A stretch of DNA of 23,291 nt from an uncultured Coriobacteriaceae bacterium (GCA_902783515.1 CACZRK010000029.1:1-23291), one strand, 5' to 3'. Counted from the stretch's first letter, positions 16,369-23,291 are shown. Numbers and translations are program-made. The notes: generated by a model from the sequence alone, not told the origin.

Positions 16369-17784
16369 GTGTTCACGCTGCTTGAGACCTGCCTGCAGGG
16401 CACCGCGATGCCGCTCGTGCTGCTCGCCGTGCGCCCCTGCCTTCGCAGGCACGTTCCAAGCCGCGTGCTGAGGGCGCTCTGGATCGTCGCGTTCGTCTGG
16501 CTCCTCCTCCCCGTGCGCCTGTCCCTGCCGGACGTCCCGCACCTGACCGTCACGCTGCCCGCCGTGACCGCCGTCGTCGACTTCGGTGAGCTCGGCGGCG
16601 CGGCACTGCCCGTCATCGTCGACGCGACGTCCCTCGCGACGCCCAATGACGCCGCGGCGTGCATCCCGCTGCTCGACGGTCTCCTTGCCGCGCAGGCGGT
16701 GCTCGGTGCGCGGCTCGGCACGGTCGCGGTCTCCTACTCGCTGGGGCCCGTCCCCATCGGGCCGATTCTCCTGGTTGGCATGTGCGGCGCGGCCGCGTGC
16801 CTGCTGTACCTCTCCCTCACCTCCCTGTTCACCCATCGCCGACTTCTCAAGATGCCGCAGCTCAGGCGCCCCGAGATGGACGCGTGGTCGCGCGGGCATC
16901 GCCTGCGGCGCCCCCTGCTCGTCTGTCGCGTCCCCCAGACGGCGCCACACGCCCCCGGCACGTCCGTCACGTCGGGCTTCCTGTATCCGGTCATCGCCGT
17001 GCCCGACGACATCGCAAGCGGCGACTGGGACGCCTTGGAGCTCGTGCTTGAGCATGAGTTCACGCACGCGAGACGCTGCGATCCCGTCGTCAAGATCGCG
17101 ATGGCCGCGGTCGCGTGCCTCAACTGGTTCAACCCCGTCGTCTGGCTCGCGCTGCGCCGCGCCTGCCAGGACATAGAGCTCTCGTGCGACGAGCGCGTCG
17201 TCGCCGGTCTCGACCGCGTGCGTCAGGGTCGCTACGCGATGCTGCTCATCGACGTCTCCCAGGCGGGCGCCGCGGCACGGTCGCAGCCACGGCGCGATCG
17301 TCGCGACGGTCGTGTGGGCGGTCGCGCGGGGCGTGGCCTTGCCAGCCGGCACGAGGGGCTGACCACGCACGCGACCACGGGTCTCCTCTCGATGGCCGCG
17401 CGCGTGACGACGGGACGTGCGCCCTCGGACGCGCGGGCGGTCGGGGGGCGAGCGTCGCGGGGTCATGCGCGAAAAGGGCCGCTCGGGGAGCGCGTCTGCG
17501 CGATCGTCTCCCCTGCCGGCGGCCGTGCGCGCAAGCGCGCGTGCGCGGCCGTCCTCGTGGCCTCCCTCGTCGCGGTCACCTTGCTCGCCTGCGCACTCAT
17601 CCGCGTCGCGCCCGGTACGACGGACGTCGCGCTGCGTCAAGCGTCGCGGCTGGCGCCGTCGCCCGCAGCCGCCGAGGCCAGCGTCGCCATCCCGGACGGT
17701 GCCCTCATAGTCTCCGACGGGGTGCGCGCCGAAGTCGTGGACGGCGACGACGGCACTCGGATCGCGCTCTACGACCTCTCGTGA
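16369..17784 (+). CDS. M56-family membrane metallopeptidase, BlaR1-like but lacking the sensor domain
   Basis: The protein is read from a GTG at 16369 behind a gagagggg site; 471 residues. Hydrophobic helices occur at about 5-22, 33-50, 128-153 and 391-411. The zinc site is complete: HEFTH (229-233), and ELSCDE (270-275) for the third ligand, separated by a hydrophobic stretch with NWFNPVVW (252-259). BlaR1/MecR1 proteins carry a penicillin-binding sensor of about 250 residues after the last helix; here only about 60 residues remain outside, so a beta-lactam cannot be read that way. Residues 300-390 are an unusual Arg/Gly-rich cytoplasmic linker. The likely target is the BlaI-type repressor just upstream. 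The signal is unknown. Confidence 0.88.
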   Translation: MFTLLETCLQGTAMPLVLLAVRPCLRRHVPSRVLRALWIVAFVWLLLPVRLSLPDVPHLTVTLPAVTAVVDFGELGGAALPVIVDATSLATPNDAAACIPLLDGLLAAQAVLGARLGTVAVSYSLGPVPIGPILLVGMCGAAACLLYLSLTSLFTHRRLLKMPQLRRPEMDAWSRGHRLRRPLLVCRVPQTAPHAPGTSVTSGFLYPVIAVPDDIASGDWDALELVLEHEFTHARRCDPVVKIAMAAVACLNWFNPVVWLALRRACQDIELSCDERVVAGLDRVRQGRYAMLLIDVSQAGAAARSQPRRDRRDGRVGGRAGRGLASRHEGLTTHATTGLLSMAARVTTGRAPSDARAVGGRASRGHARKGPLGERVCAIVSPAGGRARKRACAAVLVASLVAVTLLACALIRVAPGTTDVALRQASRLAPSPAAAEASVAIPDGALIVSDGVRAEVVDGDDGTRIALYDLS

Positions 17785-17820
17785 CACAGGCCACTGCCGA
17801 CGAGCCCGCGACGACCCGCC

Positions 17821-18447
17821 TCACAGCCCCCGCGCCGCCGCGACGATCAGGCTCGGGTCCACCGTCGGAAGCTTGTCGATGAGCTTGCGATAGATGCGGT
17901 CGCGGATCCACGGCTCGGTGGAGAGCTCGATCGCCTCCTGCAAGGACGCCCAGCGCACCGCTCGGTTCTCGTCCGGCTTCGGGCGAATCGGCTCCTCGGG
18001 CGACGCGACCGCAAGGTACGTCACGTTCAGGTGCAGGTGGGACCCCACGTATCGTCCCCGCTTCTCATGACCGTCCACCGTGAGAACCTCCAGCGAGTAG
18101 ATGCCGCCCGCGGGCAGGCCCACAAGCCGGGCGTGCGTGACGCCGGTCTCCTCGCCCAGCTCGCGCAGCGCCACGGCGGCGAGGTCACGCTCGCCGTCAG
18201 CATGGCCGCCGATCCACGACCACGAGTCGTAGATGTTGTGGTAGACGAGCAGCGTCCGCGTGAGCGTCGGGTCGACCGTCCAGATCGAGCACGCCATGTG
18301 CGCGATCGAGCTGCGCTCAAAGCAGTCGTCGTGGGCACGCATGTAGTCGAGCATCGCCACCTTGTCAACGCGCTCCTGCTCGTTGAACGGCGCGTATTCC
18401 ATGATTTCCCGCACGATGTCGTGCGGTGCGGCAAGAGATGCACCCAT
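17821..18447 (-). CDS. NUDIX hydrolase
   Basis: NUDIX enzymes cleave nucleoside diphosphates linked to another group, including damaged nucleotides and nucleotide sugars. This 208-residue protein has the box at about 80-103: it starts GGHADG and ends REL-GEETGV, keeping the two metal-binding Glu of REUxEE. The first Glu of the GX5E part is Arg here, a small deviation. The N-terminal 50 residues (including HDIVREIMEYAPFNEQE) are a conserved extension in a group of actinobacterial and firmicute NUDIX proteins of this length. Substrate unknown. A clear ggaggtg site precedes the ATG at 18447. Its promoter carries a LexA-type box (18500-18513), suggesting induction by DNA damage. It converges on the M56 gene with a 36-base gap and no visible terminator. 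Confidence 0.92.
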   Translation of the reverse strand: MGASLAAPHDIVREIMEYAPFNEQERVDKVAMLDYMRAHDDCFERSSIAHMACSIWTVDPTLTRTLLVYHNIYDSWSWIGGHADGERDLAAVALRELGEETGVTHARLVGLPAGGIYSLEVLTVDGHEKRGRYVGSHLHLNVTYLAVASPEEPIRPKPDENRAVRWASLQEAIELSTEPWIRDRIYRKLIDKLPTVDPSLIVAAARGL

Positions 18448-18494
18448 CCCACGTCACCTCCAGATCGTGGTTGCGCTGCGGTCTGTCTTGCACT

Positions 18495-18522
18495 AGTATA
18501 GAACACGTGTTCTCGTTTGCAA
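18495..18522 (-). promoter_or_regulatory. NUDIX promoter with embedded LexA-type SOS box
   Basis: Read on the - strand, TTGCAA (18517-18522) and TATACT (18495-18500) are 16 bases apart, a good sigma-70-type promoter. Between them lies the perfect 14-bp palindrome AGAACACGTGTTCT (18500-18513). Its core GAAC-N4-GTTC matches the LexA operator known from Bacillus and mycobacteria (CGAACRNRYGTTCG type), except that the outer C/G pair is A/T. LexA bound here would block the promoter. Confidence 0.65.
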
Positions 18523-18756
18523 GGTCTCGGCACGCGCTCCCCGCAGGCGCGCCAAAGCGGCGACGAGCGTCGCAGGAACGTCGCGATGCGTACCCACACG
18601 CGTCAGGCACACACATGCGCCCTCCGCATCGGGTAGGATCGTTCCCGTCGTCGCGACACGGGCGGCGTCGCGGACGGAGGTCGGCATGCATCGGCGCCGT
18701 GGCTCGTCACGCCATGATGCCAGACGCCCTCGACTGTCAGATTGTGAGGTCACGCC

Positions 18757-19602
18757 ATGACGAACGCAGACACGGACAACGCCAGAACCACCGGCGACGC
18801 ATCGGGAGCCCCCGACGCACGCCCCGCGGAGGCAAGCATGCCCGCCACTGACGCGGGACGGCCTCACCGCGCGCGACACGTCGGTCGCGTCATCAAGCGC
18901 ACGTGCGCCGTCATCCTCCTGCTCGCCCTTGGCGCGCTGCTGGCCTTCGTGCTCGCACGGGCGAACGCGCTGCAGGCCCTCGGCATCAAGGGCGACGCGC
19001 TCCCCAGCGTCGGCGACACGGAGACCACCCTGACGTCGGACACGGTGAGGGAGGTCGTGGCGCCCGCGAGCGACCTGATCACCACGCGGTACTACTACAC
19101 GAACGCGGAGACTTACCGCAGCTCCAAGACGGTCGGCGACGCGAGCCTGCCCGGCACCGAGGACGTCGTCGTCTACACCTATGACGGCACGGTCAGCCTC
19201 GGCGTCGACCTCTCGCAGGCGAGCTATGAGGTGGACGGCGCGACCAAGACGATCACCGTGAGACTGCCCGACGTCCAGATCATGGCGAACGAGATAGACC
19301 AGTCCTCGTTCGAGCCGCAGTACGAGAGCTACAGCGTCCTGAACCCCATGACGCTGCAGGACGCCTACAAGAGCGAGGCTGACCTGAAGCAGGAGGCCGC
19401 TGAGAAGGTCATGGCAAACGACGAGCTGCTCGCCACCACGGCGCAGAACGCCCGGAACGTGATCCGTGACTTCCTCACCTCGGCGAGCGCGACCAGTGGC
19501 TACGCCGTGCGGTTCGCGGGCGATGACGCCGACGACGGGACGGCGAGCGCGGCGTCCTCCAGCAGCGACGGCACGTCCGACGCACATGCCACCAACGACT
19601 AG
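18757..19602 (+). CDS. Membrane-anchored DUF4230 protein
   Basis: This 281-residue protein has a polar, Ala/Asp-rich cytoplasmic N-terminus, one helix (50-68), and an extracytoplasmic DUF4230 domain (about 90-245). Family hallmarks are ITTRYYYTNAETY (108-120), VYTYDGTVSLGVDL (143-156) and KTITVRLPDVQIM (166-178). A Ser/Asp/Thr tail follows. DUF4230 proteins are widespread in gut bacteria and uncharacterised; no enzyme motif is visible. Two starts are possible: 18757 with gaggtcacgcc before the ATG, or 18838 with ggagg. I prefer 18757 because the next gene uses an almost identical site (gaggttacgcc). The 18448-18756 gap holds a possible -10 TAGGAT (18634-18639). It is probably translated together with the following small gene. 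Confidence 0.85.
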   Translation: MTNADTDNARTTGDASGAPDARPAEASMPATDAGRPHRARHVGRVIKRTCAVILLLALGALLAFVLARANALQALGIKGDALPSVGDTETTLTSDTVREVVAPASDLITTRYYYTNAETYRSSKTVGDASLPGTEDVVVYTYDGTVSLGVDLSQASYEVDGATKTITVRLPDVQIMANEIDQSSFEPQYESYSVLNPMTLQDAYKSEADLKQEAAEKVMANDELLATTAQNARNVIRDFLTSASATSGYAVRFAGDDADDGTASAASSSSDGTSDAHATND

Positions 19603-19649
19603 GCCTTACGACATCGCCACGATCGAGCGAGAGACTCCGAGGTTACGCC

Positions 19650-19787
19650 ATGCCCACCATCATCGTCTTCATCATCCTGCTTGCCGCAGGCGTCGCCCTC
19701 ATGACGGCAAAGGGAATTCCGCTCAAGATCATCGGGCTTGCGGTCATCCTGTTCAGCCTGTACTGCATCTTCGCGCTGCTGGTGTAG
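19650..19787 (+). CDS. Small two-helix membrane protein (45 residues)
   Basis: The product is 45 residues and almost wholly hydrophobic. MPTIIVFIILLAAGVALM (1-18) is one helix and KIIGLAVILFSLYCIFALLV (26-45) the other, joined by a short TAKGIPL turn, so it should be a helical hairpin in the membrane. The ATG at 19650 has gagg at 19638-19641 with the same spacer seen in the DUF4230 gene 48 bases upstream. This pairing suggests an operon and perhaps a physical partner. I do not recognise a family. Coding character is good, since the frame stays hydrophobic throughout and ends cleanly 18 bases before the convergent acyltransferase stop. Confidence 0.7.
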   Translation: MPTIIVFIILLAAGVALMTAKGIPLKIIGLAVILFSLYCIFALLV

Positions 19788-19805
19788 TCGCCCCGAGACG
19801 CGCGC

Positions 19806-20870
19806 TCAGCGTCGCCCCTCGACGCCCGTCGTCGCCTGCGGCAGCCGGCGGCTCCTGAAGTAGACGCCGGAGAGCGCGCGGGGCATCAGCCAGAGCGCCC
19901 CGACCATCGCGGCGACGATGACGCAGCGAAGCACGAACCACCACAGCCACAGCGGACCCGGGAGGCCGGCGCTCTCGACGTGCGTGAGCACCCAGTCCCA
20001 GTTCACGCACTGCATCTCCACGAGGTGCATGCAGAAGATGGGCAGAGTGTTCGCTCCGATCGTCGCGAGGGGCGCCGCGGCGCGCGGCAGCGCCGTCTCC
20101 AGCCATCGCGCGGCGACGATCACGCACATGCTGCCGCAGATCGCACCGATGACGTCGATGAGCCCGTCGTCAAAGGAGTTGTTCACCATGAAGATGTTGC
20201 CGCCGATCAGGATGCAGTACCCCCAGACGAGCAGCATCGCGAGCCACAGGACCGGGCTGATGGCACCGGGGGCGTCCAGTCCCAGCTCGCGCACGCGCTG
20301 ACCCACGTACAGGAACAGCACGGCCCCCATCCCCGTCTGGATGCCAAACGGCAGCCACAGGCTCTCGTCCACCATCAGGAAGGAGGCGGCGAACAGCATG
20401 ACGACGATGACGACGGGCGCCCTCGTCCCCTGCGCTGCGGCAAGGAAAAGGCGTCCCCAGAAGAGCGCGAGCAGAAACCAGATGGCTCCGATCGGCACGA
20501 CCCAGTCCGAGAGGACCGAGGGGACGAAGTCGCCGCTCCCATACAGGGCGGCGACGACCATCGTGGCGGCGTCATGCAGCCCACCCACGGCGTCGCCGCG
20601 CAGCACGCCCACCAGGAGGCGCTCGACGATCACGATACCGGCGGTCACGGCATACGGCACGAGCAGCGCACGGGCGCTCTTGCGCACGAACGCCGCGTCG
20701 CAGCGGACGGCCGGCTTGAAGAAGTAGCCGCTCAGGATGAAGAACAGCGGCATGTGGAACGAGTAGCAGAGACTGCCGACCACGTCAGGCGCACCGCCGA
20801 CGTGCCCGAGCAGGACGGCAACGATCGCGATCGCCTTCGCCACGTCAAGGTACGCGATGCGCTTCTGCAT
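19806..20870 (-). CDS. Acyltransferase 3 family membrane protein
   Basis: This 354-residue multi-pass protein belongs to the family of OafA-like acyltransferases, which acetylate or acylate polysaccharides, wall glycans or glycolipids. The N-terminal motif AYLDVAKAIAIVAVLLGHVGG carries the essential His (H23), and FHMPLFFILSGYFF (38-51) is the second signature. About ten hydrophobic segments follow, with conserved polar clusters such as WFLLAL and FCMHL near the middle and end, and a basic C-terminus. The ATG at 20870 is chosen for its gagggaga site and because the longer frame to 20912 adds only a polar stretch. The acceptor substrate cannot be told. No glycosyltransferase or polysaccharide genes surround it, so it stands alone. 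Confidence 0.88.
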   Translation of the reverse strand: MQKRIAYLDVAKAIAIVAVLLGHVGGAPDVVGSLCYSFHMPLFFILSGYFFKPAVRCDAAFVRKSARALLVPYAVTAGIVIVERLLVGVLRGDAVGGLHDAATMVVAALYGSGDFVPSVLSDWVVPIGAIWFLLALFWGRLFLAAAQGTRAPVVIVVMLFAASFLMVDESLWLPFGIQTGMGAVLFLYVGQRVRELGLDAPGAISPVLWLAMLLVWGYCILIGGNIFMVNNSFDDGLIDVIGAICGSMCVIVAARWLETALPRAAAPLATIGANTLPIFCMHLVEMQCVNWDWVLTHVESAGLPGPLWLWWFVLRCVIVAAMVGALWLMPRALSGVYFRSRRLPQATTGVEGRR

Positions 20871-21179
20871 GAGACTCTCCCTCGACGGCGGGCGCCCGGC
20901 ATTTGCCGGCATGCTACATCTTGAAGGTTACCGTGATGAAAAGGGAAACCGGCCGTCCCATCGGCACCCGGCCCCAGTCCCTCGTCGGCCGATCCATTGC
21001 ACGACCAGGGCCGCGCGTGTCAGAAGGCGGGAGAAGCCCGATCGAGGACGCGACAGCCGCAACGGGACGAGGCGCGGCGGAGCCAACGCTAAGCGCTACA
21101 GCAGGAGGACGGTCGCCCTTTCATGTGGCCCAAATGTTCCCCAACGCCAAATCCCATGTTCCCCAAGCGCCCATAAACG
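20871..21179. other. Gap between acyltransferase and tRNA fragment; 11-bp direct repeat
   Basis: About 300 bases with no convincing gene. ATGTTCCCCAA occurs twice, at 21134-21144 and 21156-21166, 22 bases apart (two helical turns). The 101-codon frame at 20903-21208 has a low-complexity, Arg/Pro-rich product and no ribosome site. No clear promoter for the acyltransferase was found here. Confidence 0.5.
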
Positions 21180-21211
21180 AAAAAAGGTCAGGACCTTTGT
21201 GGCCCTGACCT
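21180..21211 (-). terminator. Rho-independent terminator downstream of the tRNA (- strand)
   Basis: On the - strand AGGTCAGG (complement of 21204-21211) pairs with CCTGACCT (complement of 21185-21192) around an 11-base loop, followed by a T-run (complement of 21180-21185). It lies 10 bases beyond the CCA end of the tRNA sequence and would have ended that tRNA transcript before integration. Confidence 0.85.
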
Positions 21212-21221
21212 GCGGTTTCAA

Positions 21222-21266
21222 TGGTGCCCCCTGTAGGATTCGAACCTACGACACCAGGTTTAGGAA
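21222..21266 (-). other. Attachment site: 3' fragment of a tRNA-Arg(CCT) gene
   Basis: Read on the - strand the sequence runs from the anticodon loop TTCCTAA (anticodon CCT) through the stem arm ACCTG, a five-base variable loop, the T-arm GTAGG-TTCGAAT-CCTAC, the acceptor strand AGGGGGC, discriminator A, and an encoded CCA at 21222-21224. The 5' half is missing: no GCCCCCT acceptor strand or D-arm lies to the right, where integrase DNA begins. It is the remnant left when an element inserts into a tRNA and rebuilds the whole gene at its far end. The break at the anticodon loop is a known crossover position for some tyrosine integrases. Confidence 0.8.
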
Positions 21267-21367
21267 ATCCGTATGACTATAAAAAACCTGGACAACTACG
21301 GCAAATAGCAGCGGAAACGTATTTTAGCCGCAGGTAGACGATGCGCGTTTTCGACAGCTGCGCACCC

Positions 21368-21373
21368 TATAAT
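21368..21373 (+). promoter_or_regulatory. Consensus -10 box upstream of the integrase
   Basis: TATAAT at 21368-21373 is a perfect -10, rare in this GC-rich DNA. No good -35 lies 17 bases upstream; TTCGAC (21350-21355) is too near. Transcription would start near 21380, directly before the TTATCCCG repeats and about 100 bases before the integrase ATG. Confidence 0.55.
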
Positions 21374-21384
21374 ACGCTCGAAAC

Positions 21385-21423
21385 CGGGATAATTTTATCC
21401 CGACGTTATCCCGTTTTATCCCG
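21385..21423. repeat. Phased TTATCCCG repeats (integrase arm sites or repressor operator)
   Basis: CGGGATAA (21385-21392) and TTATCCCG (21395-21402) make an 18-bp palindrome. Two more direct copies of TTATCCCG follow at 21406-21413 and 21416-21423. Copy-to-copy spacing is 10-11 bases, one helical turn, so all units face the same side of the DNA. They sit between the tRNA fragment and integrase. Confidence 0.75.
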
Positions 21424-21477
21424 GCAGCATTGACGGGGGACGGGAGGGCAAAGGCTCACGGCCTGAAGGGGTGCGCC

Positions 21478-22842
21478 ATGACAGGCAAGATCGACTTCGA
21501 TACGGCTCAGTTCAAAATCGCCACACGTCCCGACAAAATCAGGACAGGGCCGGCGGGCACCGAGTTTCACCCATTCGTCGCACGCCTTCACTTCAAATGC
21601 GAGGACGGCTTCGAGGAGGACGGGACGAAACGCTATAAGTGGGCATTCAAGTCGAAGACGTTCGATGAAACCGTGGACACCGAGGCCAAGGCGCGGCGCG
21701 CGGCCAACAAGTGGCTCAGGCAGCTGCGCGAGGACCAGGAGGCCGCGGAGGGACGCGTGAGGGAGCGCGAGGCCGAGGAAGAGCGTCGGAGACGGGAGGA
21801 GGAGGCCAGGCGCGCCGCGGAGTCTTCGCCCTTCATCCCCGACTACGTGGACAGCTTCATCGAGGCTTACCGCGGCTCGAACGGCGCGATCGAGCAGTCC
21901 ACGCTCACGACCTACAGGGCCACAGCGAAGCACATACGCGCCGGCTTCGAGGGCGTCAGGCTCAGTCAGCTCAGCCCGAAGATGATTGACGCCTGGCTCA
22001 ACCATGAGGGCGAGTCGTTCGGGCGCTCGGTCCTCTCGAAAAACTACCGCCTCCTCAACCTAGTGTGCAAGTATGCGGTGAGGGACGGCGACCTCGACAA
22101 GAACCCTTGCGACCAGGTGGCGGCGCCCAAGAACAGTGAGCCGAAGCTGAACCCGCTCACGGCGACGAGCCGCGACGACCTCGTGAACGAGCTTCGCAGG
22201 ATGCGGCCGACACCAGTTCGGACGGCGGCTTTCATCGCCCTCTACATGGGACTGCGAGAGGGCGAGATCAGCGCACTGCGATGGGGCGACGTCGATCTGA
22301 AGCGCCGGGAGATGCACGTTCAGCGCGCCATAGGTCGCGGCGATGGCGGCGACTACGAGAAGGTGCCGAAGACCAAGAGTTCAGACAGGCGGCTCATCAT
22401 CCCGGAGTCGCTGATAAAGCCGCTCACGGAGCGACGCGCCCGGATGCGCTCGGAGCTGAACGCGCTCGGCATCAAGAAGACGCCGGACGAGTTCGCTCGG
22501 CATTACGTTATCGGGGACGTGAACGGGCGGTTCCTATCGCCCGCAACCATCGGCAGGCAGTGGTCCGTGCTTGCGGACAACCTTGGGTTCTTCGGCACCC
22601 AGGGGCGCCCATGCACCTTCCACGACCTACGGCATAGCTTCGCGACGGCGGCGATAGCCGCCGGAGTCGACGTGAAGACGGTCCAGTCATCACTAGGGCA
22701 CAGCTCGGCGGCCACGACGCTGAACGTCTACGCGAGCGCCGACGAGCAGGCAAAGCGCCAGGCCGCGAAGATCATGGACGATGCCCTTGAGCCAAGCATG
22801 GGCAAGGTCATTGAGTTCGGCAACGGCACCGACGGCAGATAG
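21478..22842 (+). CDS. int: Site-specific tyrosine recombinase / integrase
   Basis: This 454-residue enzyme catalyses insertion and excision of the element at the tRNA. The start at 21478 has an aagggg site; a TTG-started extension to 21430 is unlikely. Residues 1-80 look like an AP2-type arm-binding domain (HPFVARLHFK, KYKWAFKSKTF-like pattern). An Arg/Glu-rich helix (82-113) precedes the SAM-like core-binding domain (120-210). The catalytic domain keeps R260 (GLREGEIS), a Lys near 298-300 (PKTKSSDRR), HDLRH (382-386 with H382 and R385), LGHSS (H408) and the nucleophile Y418. This is the usual length for phage and ICE integrases of Gram-positive bacteria. Confidence 0.96.
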   Translation: MTGKIDFDTAQFKIATRPDKIRTGPAGTEFHPFVARLHFKCEDGFEEDGTKRYKWAFKSKTFDETVDTEAKARRAANKWLRQLREDQEAAEGRVREREAEEERRRREEEARRAAESSPFIPDYVDSFIEAYRGSNGAIEQSTLTTYRATAKHIRAGFEGVRLSQLSPKMIDAWLNHEGESFGRSVLSKNYRLLNLVCKYAVRDGDLDKNPCDQVAAPKNSEPKLNPLTATSRDDLVNELRRMRPTPVRTAAFIALYMGLREGEISALRWGDVDLKRREMHVQRAIGRGDGGDYEKVPKTKSSDRRLIIPESLIKPLTERRARMRSELNALGIKKTPDEFARHYVIGDVNGRFLSPATIGRQWSVLADNLGFFGTQGRPCTFHDLRHSFATAAIAAGVDVKTVQSSLGHSSAATTLNVYASADEQAKRQAAKIMDDALEPSMGKVIEFGNGTDGR

Positions 22843-22850
22843 GAGCAGAC

Positions 22851-23291
22851 ATGCGCGAGGATGATCAGCCGGTCGTCCTGGAGAGGCCCAACACCCCATC
22901 CCCTGTGGAGGGGAGCGGTGCGCAGGAACGCCCGCGTCGGGTGATTGCATCCGACAAGATTACATTGATTAGTATTATTGAATCAAATCACAGTAAGTCT
23001 AATGATGAGCATAAAGAGCATAGAGAAATATGGGGTCAAAAGTGGGGCGATTCTATCAAACGACGCTGCAACGACTTGCGTTTCCCAGGAGGCGGCGAGA
23101 GCGAGTACAGACTCCTCAAAGAGGATCTGTCGCTCTTCATGTATAGCAACTACGGGTGGTCAAAGTCCCGCCTCACCGAAATCGGGCAGGCCAAGGAAAA
23201 GAAGTCTCCGCTCACTGTCCTTGAGCTGTTTGAGTTGAGCGAAGTATTGGGGGTGCCCCCGATGAGAGTCATTGGGGAGATGACCGACGAC
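22851..23291 (+). CDS. XRE-like helix-turn-helix protein, partial (3' end outside window)
   Basis: The frame is open from an ATG at 22851 (aggag site at 22842-22846) to the window edge, 147 codons, and begins 8 bases after the integrase stop. Residues 1-32 are polar and Pro-rich and GC-rich in DNA. From residue 33 the DNA becomes AT-rich (ATLISIIESN-like region). Near residues 95-145, LKEDLSLFMYSNYGWSKSRL followed by KKSPLTVLELFELSEVLGVPP fits the second half of a lambda-repressor-type helix-turn-helix (Cro/C1/XRE), with the usual 'LAKxLGVP' position as LSEVLGVP. It may be the element's repressor or excision regulator. The N-terminal region matches nothing I know. Confidence 0.65.
   Translation, partial: MREDDQPVVLERPNTPSPVEGSGAQERPRRVIASDKITLISIIESNHSKSNDEHKEHREIWGQKWGDSIKRRCNDLRFPGGGESEYRLLKEDLSLFMYSNYGWSKSRLTEIGQAKEKKSPLTVLELFELSEVLGVPPMRVIGEMTDD

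Larger units (their letters stand above)
21222..23291. mobile_element. Left end of an integrated element (phage or ICE/genomic island), continuing beyond the window
   Basis: The junction is defined by the tRNA fragment, an adjacent tyrosine integrase, a regulatory repeat array, and a lower and irregular GC content around 22950-23050. The remaining cargo is off the right edge, so phage and conjugative origins cannot be told apart. Confidence 0.8.

Noticed and set aside
16180..17787. Long - strand frame opposite the M56 peptidase
   Set aside because: Antisense shadow of a GC-rich gene; the + strand holds HEFTH and ELSCDE.
18493..19587. - strand frame opposite the DUF4230 gene
   Set aside because: No recognisable motif, would run through the SOS-box promoter, and the DUF4230 match on the + strand is clear.
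20903..21208. 101-codon frame between acyltransferase and tRNA
   Set aside because: No ribosome site, low-complexity product, and it overlaps the tRNA terminator.
21222..21310. Complete functional tRNA gene
   Set aside because: The D-arm and the 5' acceptor strand are absent; only the part from the anticodon loop to CCA is present.

Overview
The window is a piece of a high-GC actinobacterial chromosome (codon third positions are almost all G or C). The best fit is the class Coriobacteriia (Eggerthella/Slackia/Olsenella/Collinsella relatives). Three things point there: the actinobacterial order PP2C phosphatase - RodA - PbpA - PASTA kinase; a Tat-exported fumarate-reductase-like flavoprotein paired divergently with a twelve-helix membrane LuxR regulator, a very common arrangement in anaerobic Coriobacteriia; and the absence of any oxygen-respiration gene. 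Genus is not assigned.

Region 1 (1-6370, + strand) is the cell-wall and division control cluster. It holds the 3' part of a PstP-like phosphatase, a fused RodA-PbpA protein (SEDS glycosyltransferase plus class B transpeptidase in one 930-residue chain), and a PknB-like kinase with PASTA domains. It closes with a strong hairpin terminator. The kinase and phosphatase probably tune phosphorylation of the wall-synthesis machinery that lies between them.

Region 2 (6427-10114) holds an acyl-ACP thioesterase (-), a ribbon-helix-helix-like coiled-coil protein (+), TatA (-) and a Tat-exported protein with a C-terminal OB-fold-like domain (+).

Region 3 (10148-13640) holds a membrane LuxR regulator (-) and a divergent Tat-signal flavoprotein oxidoreductase (+). 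The DNA between them carries three GGGTGA half-sites. Together with nearby tatA this looks like a regulated extracytoplasmic reductase for an unknown electron acceptor. The residues that bind fumarate in true fumarate reductases appear to be missing.

Region 4 (13655-19787) holds an ABC-2 permease and ATPase pair under a promoter with a palindromic operator; a BlaI repressor and M56 metallopeptidase pair that lacks a beta-lactam sensor domain; a NUDIX hydrolase (-) whose promoter carries a LexA-type SOS box; and a DUF4230 protein followed by an unlisted 45-residue membrane protein.

Region 5 (19806-23291) holds an acyltransferase-3 membrane protein (-), then the left junction of an integrated element. 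The junction consists of a tRNA-Arg(CCT) 3' fragment with its terminator, helically phased TTATCCCG repeats, a tyrosine integrase, and the start of an XRE-like regulator with an abrupt AT-rich stretch. The element continues beyond the window.
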